Source: Catellatospora coxensis (GTDB lineage Bacteria > Actinomycetota > Actinomycetes > Mycobacteriales > Micromonosporaceae). From it: a stretch of 64,000 nucleotides of DNA. A program made the position numbers and the translations under genes. The notes under the pieces are model-generated. The model made no database searches. It had not been told where the DNA came from and saw only the letters and a program-made list of their open reading frames with translations. Each line of letters opens with the position of its first letter. Positions within the stretch are counted from its first letter, which is position 1. The DNA lies in NCBI RefSeq assembly GCF_016862635.1, contig NZ_BONI01000024.1:44225-108224 (forward strand), given 5' to 3'. Below are positions 57,061 to 64,000 of the stretch, in pieces.

Positions 57061-58092
57061 GTGAACAGTTCATTCATTCGTACGCTCGGCGTCGACCTGC
57101 CGGTGTTCGCCGCGCCGATGGCCGGTGGGGCCGGCACGCCCGCCCTGGTCGTGGCAGCCGCCCGAGCCGGTGGCCTCGGGTTCCTTGCCGCCGGGTACAA
57201 GACACCCCAGGCACTCGACGCGGAGATCGTGACCGTCGAGGCGGCGGCGGTGCCGTTCGGGGTGAACCTGTTCGTGCCCAATCCGGTGCCGATCGACCCC
57301 GCGGCGCTGCGCCGCTACGCCGAGCTGCTCGCCGCCGAGGCCGACCGGCACGGCGTCACCCTGGACCCGGCGCCCGTCGAGGACGACGATCGCTGGCACG
57401 ACAAGCTCGACCTGCTGCGCGCCCGGCCGGTGCCCGTGATCAGCCTGACGTTCGGCATACCGGGTCCCGCGGACCTGGCCGCGCTGCGCGCGACCGGGGC
57501 GCTGCTGGTGCAGACGGTCACCAGCCTCGACGAGGCGAAGGCGGCCGCGGCGGCCGGTGTCGACGCGCTCGCCGTGCAGGCCGCCACCGCGGGCGGCCAC
57601 TACGGCACCTTCACGCCGTCCGCGCCGGTCACCGGCATCGCGCTCACCGACCTCGTCGCCGCCGTCCGGCACGCCGTGGACCTGCCGTCGATCGCCGCCG
57701 GTGGACTGTCCACACCGCAGGACGTGGCCGCGGCGTTGCGCGCCGGCGCCGACGCCGCCGCGGTGGGGACCGTGCTGCTGCGCAGTGACGAGGCGGGCAC
57801 CTCCGCGGTCCACCGGGCCGCGCTCGCCGACCCGGACCGGACCGGCACCGTCGTCACGCGCGCCTTCACCGGACGTCCCGCACGGGCACTGCGCAACGAG
57901 TTCACCGACCGCTATGCCGAACTCGCCCCCTACGGTTATCCCGCCGTGCACCACCTCACCGCGGGCCTGCGCCGGGCGGCCGCCGCGGCCGGCGACGCCG
58001 AGCGGGTGCACCTGTGGGCCGGCACCGGCTACCGGCAGGCCGCCGACGGCCCGGCCGCCGCGATCCTGGCCCGCCTGGCCGCCCAGCCATAG
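57061..58092 (+). CDS. Nitronate monooxygenase-like FMN enzyme
   Basis: 343 residues, TIM barrel of the 2-nitropropane dioxygenase family. FAAPMAGGAGTPALVVAAAR at the N-terminus, VPFGVNLFVP, ALAVQAATAGGHYGTF (catalytic-His/FMN loop), IAAGGLSTPQDVAAAL, ADAAAVGTVLL. Oxidises nitronates such as propionate-3-nitronate (family knowledge). GTG 57061 has GGGAGG 6 bp upstream. Confidence 0.88.
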   Translation: MNSSFIRTLGVDLPVFAAPMAGGAGTPALVVAAARAGGLGFLAAGYKTPQALDAEIVTVEAAAVPFGVNLFVPNPVPIDPAALRRYAELLAAEADRHGVTLDPAPVEDDDRWHDKLDLLRARPVPVISLTFGIPGPADLAALRATGALLVQTVTSLDEAKAAAAAGVDALAVQAATAGGHYGTFTPSAPVTGIALTDLVAAVRHAVDLPSIAAGGLSTPQDVAAALRAGADAAAVGTVLLRSDEAGTSAVHRAALADPDRTGTVVTRAFTGRPARALRNEFTDRYAELAPYGYPAVHHLTAGLRRAAAAAGDAERVHLWAGTGYRQAADGPAAAILARLAAQP

Positions 58093-58130
58093 CTGTGTCG
58101 CGGTCCGCGCCCGGCTGGCCGCCCGGCTCT

Positions 58131-58182
58131 GGATCTAGAAGAGAGTTGTAGTCGCCGGGACGACCACAACTGTTCTAGATCC
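58131..58182. terminator. Hairpin between convergent genes
   Basis: GGATCTAGAA...TTCTAGATCC arms extended inward through AGTTGTAGTCG/CGACCACAACT, with small mismatches. Lies between the nitronate monooxygenase and EAL-DICT stops. Confidence 0.75.
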
Positions 58183-58208
58183 GCATGGCAATGGTCCGGC
58201 ATGGCCGG

Positions 58209-59489
58209 TCAGGCGACCGGGGCGAGTCTGCTCAGCAGCGTGCGTGCGGCCTCGGCGACCAGCGAGCGGTCATAGCTGATGATCACGTCGAACTCCCGGT
58301 CGGACTCCCGGGCCGACGCGGTCGGCAGTTGCCGGGCGAACAGGCCGCCCGAGAAGTAGCTGCCGAGCACGATCACCGACCATTCCCCGATCAGCGGGTC
58401 GTCGTCGGCCAGCGGTCCACCGCGGATGCCCGGAGCGGGCTGCGGGGTGATCCCGTGGCCGAACACCGCGGTCAGCGCCCCCTTGCCGGCGATGGACAGG
58501 TAGCGGTGCCGGGTGTGCTCGGTGAAGTGTTTCGCGTCCTGGAACGCTCCCAGCAGCACCGACGCCTCGGGCGCGTGCTCGCTCATGCTCTCCAGGTGGT
58601 TGCTGAGCGGGATGAGCTGCCGCTTGGTGGCGCGGGTGGCGCGGCGCTGCCGCCGGGCGACCTCGAACGGGGTGCGCGCCCCCGTGTTCGGCGCGGTGCT
58701 GTACGGCAGGTCGGTGTCCGGCCGTGCGAACTGGCCCGGCAGCGGGCCGGGCCGCCCCAGCAGCCAGCCCTGCCCGAGCGTCGCGCCCATCGAGATCGCC
58801 GCCGCGAGGTGTCGTTCGGTCTCGATGCCCTCGGCGAGGATGATCGCGCCGGTGCGCTCGGACTCGGCCAGCACCGCGTTGACGACCTGTGCGGTCTCGT
58901 GGGTCGGGCGGCCCTGCACGACGTGCCGGTCCAGTTTGATGATCTCGGGGCTGAGCAGGGCGAGCAGCGACAGGCTGGCCGGGTTCACGCCCACGTCGTC
59001 CAGGGCGATGCGGGTCGACTGGCCGCGTACCCGGGCGACGGAGGTGAGCAGCGCGGCCGGGTCGTCGCTGAGCGAGCGTTCGGTGATCTCCATGACGACC
59101 TGCAGCTCGCGCATGGCCGTGTCGATGGTGTCGACCAGCCCCGCCGGGCAGGCACTGCCCATGGTGGACGGCTCGACGTTGACGAACAGCGGCACGTCCC
59201 ACGGCAGGCACGCCGCCAGTGCCGCCCGGAACGCCGCCGCCCGGGCCACCCAGTCCAGTTCGGTGAGCCGGCCGGCGCGCTGGGCCTGCGCGAACAGCTC
59301 GGCGGGGTTGCGCAGCTCGGAGCCCGCCGGTCCGCGTGCCAGCGCCTCGTAACCGGCGACCCGGCCGCTGCGCAGCGAGATGACCGGTTGGAAGACCGGG
59401 TAGACGGCACGTTTGGTCACCGTGCGGTCGAGTTCGGTGGGCCCGTCCTGCGTCACTGTCTCACCAGTCCCGCCAGCTGCTCTGCGCAT
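58209..59489 (-). CDS. EAL-domain c-di-GMP phosphodiesterase with C-terminal DICT domain
   Basis: 426 residues. EAL domain about 28-262: PVFQPVISLRSGRVAGYEAL (EAL signature as YEALAR), FVNVEPS, VMEITERSL, IALDDVG, EIIKLDRHVV, ILAEGIET. DICT-type sensory domain about 290-405 with ASVLLGAFQDAKHFTEHTRH. Predicted to hydrolyse c-di-GMP in response to a signal at the DICT domain. ATG 59489 has no ribosome site; GTG 59456 is an alternative start. Confidence 0.85.
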   Translation of the reverse strand: MRRAAGGTGETVTQDGPTELDRTVTKRAVYPVFQPVISLRSGRVAGYEALARGPAGSELRNPAELFAQAQRAGRLTELDWVARAAAFRAALAACLPWDVPLFVNVEPSTMGSACPAGLVDTIDTAMRELQVVMEITERSLSDDPAALLTSVARVRGQSTRIALDDVGVNPASLSLLALLSPEIIKLDRHVVQGRPTHETAQVVNAVLAESERTGAIILAEGIETERHLAAAISMGATLGQGWLLGRPGPLPGQFARPDTDLPYSTAPNTGARTPFEVARRQRRATRATKRQLIPLSNHLESMSEHAPEASVLLGAFQDAKHFTEHTRHRYLSIAGKGALTAVFGHGITPQPAPGIRGGPLADDDPLIGEWSVIVLGSYFSGGLFARQLPTASARESDREFDVIISYDRSLVAEAARTLLSRLAPVA

Positions 59490-59894
59490 TTTGTACCGGT
59501 TGTAAGGCTAACGGCCGAACAGCCCGCGCCCCGGCACTTCCCGGTACTGCCTCAACGTTCTTCCTCCACCCGGCCCCCACCCCCCGCCCGACCGCCATCG
59601 CCGGAGGCTGCACTTTCTGGGAAATTGCTGCTATTTCAGATTGGATAGGTGCAGAATCCCCGAGAGAGCAGGAACCGGTACGGCGACCAGCCAGCCCTGC
59701 GGGCTCGCGTAGATCGCCGTGACGGCCGCGCCGAGCCCCGCCCCGGGCGACCCCGCCGGACCTGGTCCGCCGCGCCGTCGGCGGCGAGCCGGCCGTGGAG
59801 GGCCCTCGACGACACCGGCCGCCCGACGCCACCACGTTCACCGCGTCCGCCTGGCGTCCCTCGCCGCCTACCCGCCGCCTGCTGCCCTGACCCC
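59490..59894. other. Intergenic stretch without a supported gene
   Basis: 405 bp upstream of the EAL-DICT gene and downstream of the dehydrogenase gene. Open frames here lack ribosome sites and protein-like composition. A less GC-rich patch at about 59605-59655 could hold a promoter, but nothing specific is recognised. Confidence 0.5.
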
Positions 59895-59974
59895 GCAAGA
59901 TCATCCGATGTGCCTGGCACCTGGGCGTATGGACGCTCAAGATTCGCTCGAGTGCCCGGCAAGTCCGACGATCT
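59895..59974. repeat. 80-bp dispersed repeat, copy 2
   Basis: GCAAGATCATCCGATGTGCC... to CAAGTCCGACGATCT, about 80% identical to 56938-57017, with decayed internal arms. Ends 6 bp before the stop of the dehydrogenase gene. Confidence 0.6.
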
Positions 59975-59980
59975 CGCGGG

Positions 59981-61015
59981 TCACGGGCGGATGAGGACCT
60001 TGAGGGCGGTCCGGTCGGCCATCGCCTGGTAACCCGCGGGCACCTCGTCGAGGCCGATCACGGTGTCGAACACCCGGCCGGGCTCCACCTCTCCGGCGAG
60101 CACGTCGGGCAGTAGCTCCTCGATGTACGCGCGGGCCGGGGCGATGCCGCCGGTGAGCGTGACGTTGCGCCGGAACTCCTCGAAGCCCATCGGCACCTCC
60201 GGGTACTGCGGCGCGCCCACCCGGCTCACCGTGCCGCCGGACCGGGCCACCGCGAACGCCGTCTCGATGGCCGGGCGCAGGCCCACGCACTCCAGCACGG
60301 TGTGGGTGCCGTCGCCGCCGGTCAGCTCCAGCACCTTCGCCACGCCCTCGTCGCCGCGTTCGGCGACCACGTCGGTCGCGCCGAAGTCCCGCCCGAGGTC
60401 GGTGCGGCCCTGGTGGCGGCCCATGAGGATGATCTGCTCCGCGCCGAGCCGCTTGGCGGCCAGCACCGCGCACAGGCCGACCGCGCCGTCGCCGATCACG
60501 GTCACCGTGGTGCGCGGGCCCACCCCGGCGGTCACGGCGCAGTGGTGGCCGGTGGGATACACGTCGGACAGCGACAGCAGGGAGGGCAGCAGCGCCGAGT
60601 CCTCGCCGACGGGCAGCTTGACCAGCGTGCCCTGGGCCTGCGGGACGCGTACCGCCTCGCCCTGGCCGCCGTCGACGCCGTTCGCGCCCCAGAAGCCGCC
60701 GTGCCGGCAGGAGGTCTGCAGGCCCTCGCGGCAGAAGTCGCAGGTGTTGTCCGCCCAGACGAACGGCGCGACCACCAGGTCGCCGGCTGTCAGCCCGGAG
60801 ACGTCCGCGCCGACGTCCTCGACGACGCCGAGGAACTCGTGGCCGATGCGGTCGCCCTGCTCGCTGGCGGGCCGGGACCCGTACGGCCACAGGTCGCTGC
60901 CGCAGATGCAGGAGCGCAGCACGCGGACGAGGGCGTCGGTGGGCTCGTGCAGCACCGGGTCGGGCACGTCCTCGACCCGTACGTCACCGGCACCGTAGAT
61001 CAAGGTGGCTCGCAT
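59981..61015 (-). CDS. Zinc-dependent alcohol dehydrogenase (MDR family)
   Basis: 344 residues. Catalytic zinc site Cys38 in SCICGSDLWPYG with GHEFLGVVEDVG; a partial structural-zinc loop DNTCDFCREGLQTSC; Rossmann motif TVTVIGDGAVGLCAVLAAKR about 170-190. NAD(P)-dependent oxidation of an alcohol; substrate unknown. Monocistronic, with the BI-1 gene beyond a hairpin upstream. Confidence 0.9.
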   Translation of the reverse strand: MRATLIYGAGDVRVEDVPDPVLHEPTDALVRVLRSCICGSDLWPYGSRPASEQGDRIGHEFLGVVEDVGADVSGLTAGDLVVAPFVWADNTCDFCREGLQTSCRHGGFWGANGVDGGQGEAVRVPQAQGTLVKLPVGEDSALLPSLLSLSDVYPTGHHCAVTAGVGPRTTVTVIGDGAVGLCAVLAAKRLGAEQIILMGRHQGRTDLGRDFGATDVVAERGDEGVAKVLELTGGDGTHTVLECVGLRPAIETAFAVARSGGTVSRVGAPQYPEVPMGFEEFRRNVTLTGGIAPARAYIEELLPDVLAGEVEPGRVFDTVIGLDEVPAGYQAMADRTALKVLIRP

Positions 61016-61142
61016 GGCTCTCCCCGTTCCGTGATCTTCGCCAGGTCCGGCCGGGGCCGACCTGGTCCAACGATCAGTATCGGCGCGCGGCGGCCACGGT
61101 ATCCGGTCATTGCGGGCAATCCGTACGGATGCCGACGCGACG

Positions 61143-61172
61143 GCGGCCCGGGCTGGGGAGAACCCGGGCCGC
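61143..61172 (-). terminator. Hairpin after the BI-1 family gene
   Basis: GCGGCCCGGG and complement CCCGGGCCGC, 10-bp perfect arms, 10-base loop, 12 bp past the stop. Confidence 0.7.
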
Positions 61173-61184
61173 CTGGTCGCGGTG

Positions 61185-62003
61185 TCAGTCTTCCTGGAAG
61201 TACGAGATGAGCCGGAGGATCTCCAGGTAGAGCCAGACGAGTTCGACGAGGATGCCGAACGCGCCGAGCCAGCCGTACTTGCGCGGCAGCCCGGCGGCGA
61301 TGCCGTCCTCGATCTGCTGGAAGCTGACCACGAACATCAGCGCCGCCACCACGATGCAGACCAGCGAGAAGATGATCGCGATGCCGCCGCCGTCGCGCAG
61401 CGGACCGGCCGAACCGGTGAACATGCTGATGACGAAGTTGACCAGCATGACCACGGCCAGCCCGGCCGCGGCCCCGATCACGACCTTCATGAACTTCGGC
61501 GTCGCCCGGACGATCCGGGCCCGGTACAGCGCGGCCATGATGAAGAAGACGCCCAGGGTCGCGATGACCGCCTGCAGGACGATGCCGTTCCAGCGGGTTT
61601 CGAACGCCTTGGACACCGCACCGAGGAACACGCCCTCGACGATCGCGTAGCTGAACAGGATGACCGGGTTGGTGATCTGGGCGAACGAGATGACCAGGCC
61701 CAGCACCAGCCCGACCAGCATCGCGGCGATCCACACCACGCCCAGCGACTGCGGCGGGACCAGGATCCAGGTGGCGGCGGCCGCGGCCACCGCCGCGCCG
61801 ATCAGGGACACGGTCTTGACCACGACGTCGTCGATCGTCATGACGTCGCGGGAGTGCTGGACGGTCTCGGGGTATCCGTAACCGCCGGCCGGCTGCTCGT
61901 AGGTCCGGCCGCCGTAGCTGTAGGGCTGGCCGCCGGGCACGCTGTAGGTCGGCTGCTGCGCGGCGGCGGTGATCCGCCCGAGCACCGGGTTAGAGGACTT
62001 CAC
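61185..62003 (-). CDS. Bax inhibitor-1/YccA-family membrane protein
   Basis: 272 residues. A Tyr/Gly/Pro-rich N-terminal tail about 15-50, then seven hydrophobic segments from about 62 to 265 and a short acidic end (ISYFQED), the actinobacterial BI-1 layout. Family members act as pH-sensitive calcium leak channels in some bacteria; the role here is unknown. Confidence 0.9.
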   Translation of the reverse strand: MKSSNPVLGRITAAAQQPTYSVPGGQPYSYGGRTYEQPAGGYGYPETVQHSRDVMTIDDVVVKTVSLIGAAVAAAAATWILVPPQSLGVVWIAAMLVGLVLGLVISFAQITNPVILFSYAIVEGVFLGAVSKAFETRWNGIVLQAVIATLGVFFIMAALYRARIVRATPKFMKVVIGAAAGLAVVMLVNFVISMFTGSAGPLRDGGGIAIIFSLVCIVVAALMFVVSFQQIEDGIAAGLPRKYGWLGAFGILVELVWLYLEILRLISYFQED

Positions 62004-62047
62004 GCAGGGTCTCCTTCGTCTACGGGCGGGGTTGGTCCATCGGGGGT

Positions 62048-62088
62048 GGGTGGTGCGGGCCTCCGGCTAGGACAGGCCCGCACCACCC
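62048..62088 (-). terminator. Hairpin after the Spo0M-like gene
   Basis: Perfect 15-bp arms GGGTGGTGCGGGCCT and complement with an 11-base loop, 12 bp past the stop of the Spo0M-like gene. Confidence 0.8.
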
Positions 62089-62099
62089 GCGGTCGGCGG

Positions 62100-63224
62100 T
62101 CAGAAGTCTCCGAAGTCGCCTCCGAAATCCCCGCCGCCGAAGTCTTCGAAACCGGCGTCGGCCACACCCGGGTCCAGCCCGGCCGCCGAGGCGGCGTCAC
62201 CGAGGTCGGGAGCCATCACGTCGCCGATCATGTCGCCGATCACCATGCCGCCGAGGAAGCCCAGCGCCGCGCCGCCGACCCCGGCCGCCATCGCGCCGGC
62301 CATGCTCGGCTTGCCCCGGTAGCCGCCGTACTTGTAGCCGCCGCCGTGCCCGCCGTAGGCGTATCCGGGACGGCCGTGCCCGTACGCCAGCTGGCCGTAC
62401 CCGGGCTGGCCGTAGCCCGGCTGGGCCGGTGCGGGCGACTGCAGGAACGCGCCCGGGGCGGCCGCCGCGGGGGAGCCGAGCTTGTCCAGCGCGTTGGTCA
62501 GCCACCGGTCGACCTCGGCGATCCAGCCGCCCTCCGTCTCGGCGAGCCGCGCCAGGTCGGCCGCCGACAGGTCGTGGCGGTCGGGCGCGCCGAACCGGCC
62601 GGTCAGCTCCGCCAGCACCACCAGGCCGTCCCCGGCCGCGGCGATCGCGAAGGTGAGCAGGGGGATGTGCGGGCCGTGCTGCCCGCCCTCGGGCAGCGGC
62701 GCGTAGCAGGTGATCGCCTGGGCGGCGGGCACCGGCAGGCCGGGCACCCCGCCGGGGCGCAGCTCGCTGCGGACGAACCGGCAGCCGATCGTGCCGAGCG
62801 CGTCCATGATGTGCTGCTGCACCGGCGCCGCGTCGATGCGCGCGGGGTCGAAGTCACCCTTGGCGCTGCCGGAGGCGACCGACACCTCGGTGCGCACCCC
62901 GACGCCCAGACCCGGCAAGGCCTGGCCGTACAGCGCGGTGAACGGCGCGTGCACCGGGACCGGCACCGTGAACGGCACGGCCTGGTTGCTGCCCGAGGGC
63001 AGGCGCAGGTGCTGCGCCACCTGGTAGCGGGCCAGCTCCAGCTCGCCGGCCGGCCCGGTCGCGACGAGGAGCAGCGAGATCGCGGTGATGTCGGTGTCGG
63101 ACTTGGCGCGCAGGTTCACCTGGCCGCTCAGCTGACCGCCCGGGACCGCGGACTGCGGCGACAGCACGGTGTCGACCTCGACGCCGCCCAGTCCGAGCCC
63201 GGCGAGCAGTTTCTTGAAGACCAT
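62100..63224 (-). CDS. Spo0M-like (SpoOM family) protein with Gly/Tyr-rich tail
   Basis: 374 residues. The N-terminal 230 or so match the arrestin-like Spo0M fold: MVFKKLLAGLGLGGVEVDTV, PGGQLSGQVNLRA, FTVPVPVHAPFTALYG. The C-terminus has GYGQPGYGQLAYG-type repeats, a glycine-rich AAGVGGAALGFLGGMVIGDM hydrophobic stretch and a terminal FGGGDFGGDFGDF. Spo0M affects sporulation stages in Bacillus; in non-endospore actinobacteria the role is unknown. Confidence 0.87.
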   Translation of the reverse strand: MVFKKLLAGLGLGGVEVDTVLSPQSAVPGGQLSGQVNLRAKSDTDITAISLLLVATGPAGELELARYQVAQHLRLPSGSNQAVPFTVPVPVHAPFTALYGQALPGLGVGVRTEVSVASGSAKGDFDPARIDAAPVQQHIMDALGTIGCRFVRSELRPGGVPGLPVPAAQAITCYAPLPEGGQHGPHIPLLTFAIAAAGDGLVVLAELTGRFGAPDRHDLSAADLARLAETEGGWIAEVDRWLTNALDKLGSPAAAAPGAFLQSPAPAQPGYGQPGYGQLAYGHGRPGYAYGGHGGGYKYGGYRGKPSMAGAMAAGVGGAALGFLGGMVIGDMIGDVMAPDLGDAASAAGLDPGVADAGFEDFGGGDFGGDFGDF

Positions 63225-63514
63225 GGGTTTCCTCTCCTGTGGAACTCCGCCCCGGCCTCAGCCGCGGCGGTGGTGTGCGGGCGGCATGGGCGGCGTCGCT
63301 CGGGCGCGCGGCAGGTGCGAGGGCGAGGCGGCTGCGCCGACGGTGGAGTCCAGGCCCGCGAGGATCAGCACGGCGGTGCCAGCGCTCCTCGGCTCGGCCG
63401 CGGCGCTGTCGGCCCTGGTCTGGACCGGTGCCGTTCGCGGCGGGCGGCGGTAGGATCAGCCACGGGAGCGACACTAACACGTGAAACTGTATGGTTGCTG
63501 GAAAGGGGCTGCTC

Positions 63515-63910
63515 ATGGCACTGATGCGGATCGGCGAGCTCGCCGACGCGGCGGGCGTGAGCAATCGGACCGTCGACTTCTACACCAACCTCGGCCTGAT
63601 CACCCCCGCCTCGCGCACCACCGGCGGCTTCCGGCTGTACGACCCCGCGACGGTCGAGCAGATCGCCACCGTGCAGCGGCTGGAGTCCAGCGGCATGGCG
63701 CTCGACGACATCGCCGCGCACCTGCAGAGCGGGGCCGCGGCCGACCTGGCCGGCGCGCTCGCCCGGCTCGACCACGACCTGACGGCGCTGCGCGCGCTGG
63801 CCGAGACCGCGGGCGGGACCGCGCACGGCCTCGCCACGACGCTCGCCGTACGCGCCAATCAGCTGCTGGCCGCCGCCGCGGAGCTGCTGTCGACGATGCC
63901 GCCGCCCTGA
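63515..63910 (+). CDS. MerR-family regulator
   Basis: 131 residues. Winged HTH RIGELADAAGVSNRTVDFYT then NLGLITPASRTTGGFRLYDP; the C-terminal coiled helix lacks metal-binding cysteines. ATG 63515 chosen with AAAGGGG 7 bp upstream; ATG 63491 would add eight residues. Divergent from the Spo0M-like gene. Confidence 0.9.
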   Translation: MALMRIGELADAAGVSNRTVDFYTNLGLITPASRTTGGFRLYDPATVEQIATVQRLESSGMALDDIAAHLQSGAAADLAGALARLDHDLTALRALAETAGGTAHGLATTLAVRANQLLAAAAELLSTMPPP

Positions 63911-63951
63911 GCGCGGCACGCCCTGGACCGCCGGGTCGCGCTTGCGGCGAA

Positions 63952-64000
63952 GGAAGGGCACCTTCTTAACGGTATATGTAGCGGAAGGGCACCTTCTTAA
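63952..64000. repeat. Tandem GGAAGGGCACCTTCTTAA elements
   Basis: Identical 18-bp words at 63952-63969 and 63983-64000, 31 bp apart; each has GAAGG-gca-CCTTC arms followed by TTAA. Similar elements, as I recall, follow many genes in Micromonosporaceae and may act as terminators. Confidence 0.7.

Overview
High-GC actinobacterial chromosome, most likely Micromonosporaceae. The support is GC-rich codon third positions, frequent GTG starts, DevR/DevS-type hypoxia genes, MsiK-style sugar ABC loci without their own ATPase, a Spo0M-like protein, and an intergenic GAAGGGCACCTTCTTAA element at the right edge of a kind I recall from Micromonosporaceae genomes. The genus cannot be fixed from the sequence alone.

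Region 1 (1-9440) is a DosR/DevR-like hypoxia or dormancy island: a phosphoketolase (partial at the left edge), a P-type cation ATPase, two tandem-UspA stress proteins, a CBS-pair protein, a DevS-like GAF-GAF histidine kinase that keeps the heme-ligating His, a DevR-like response regulator and an Acg-like nitroreductase. DosR-box-like palindromes lie in both divergent promoter regions. The ATPase, UspA, CBS and kinase genes run in one direction with short gaps; the kinase and regulator converge with overlapping stop codons.

Region 2 (about 9480-29433) is mobile or accreted DNA. It opens with a frameshifted tyrosine-recombinase remnant, a 111-bp repeat and the 3' half of a tRNA-Pro(GGG) with a terminator. 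It ends at a second copy of the 111-bp repeat 19.2 kb away. In between is a hemicellulose-oligosaccharide utilisation locus: GH120, GH36 (apparently internally deleted), DUF624, two permeases and a binding protein on the minus strand; a LacI regulator, GH51, GH43 and GH39 on the plus strand. Decay is evident: a TnpB gene with a structured 3' flank, a MITE-like element, and broken thymidylate kinase, GH95 and propeller-type genes. Two similar palindromes, upstream of the binding-protein gene and of lacI, are candidate LacI operators.

Region 3 (29439-45154) is ordinary chromosome: a NarL-type two-component system beside a MacB/FtsX-type ABC exporter, a SpoIIE-type phosphatase, a DUF305 lipoprotein, an AA10 polysaccharide monooxygenase, a single-chain four-domain ABC exporter, a DEDDh exonuclease-BRCT protein, a SLOG-fold protein, an acetyltransferase and a helical-repeat protein.

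Region 4 (45337-64000) has a secreted VWA protein, a sugar ABC locus divergent from a secreted CBM2-GH5 endoglucanase, a methyltransferase, a secreted protein of unknown function, an MMPL exporter divergent from a TetR regulator across an array of repeated half-sites, a nitronate monooxygenase-like enzyme, an EAL-DICT protein, a zinc alcohol dehydrogenase, a BI-1 family protein, a Spo0M-like protein and a MerR regulator. Many convergent or gene-end junctions carry strong inverted repeats, and one repeat family occurs at two sites.
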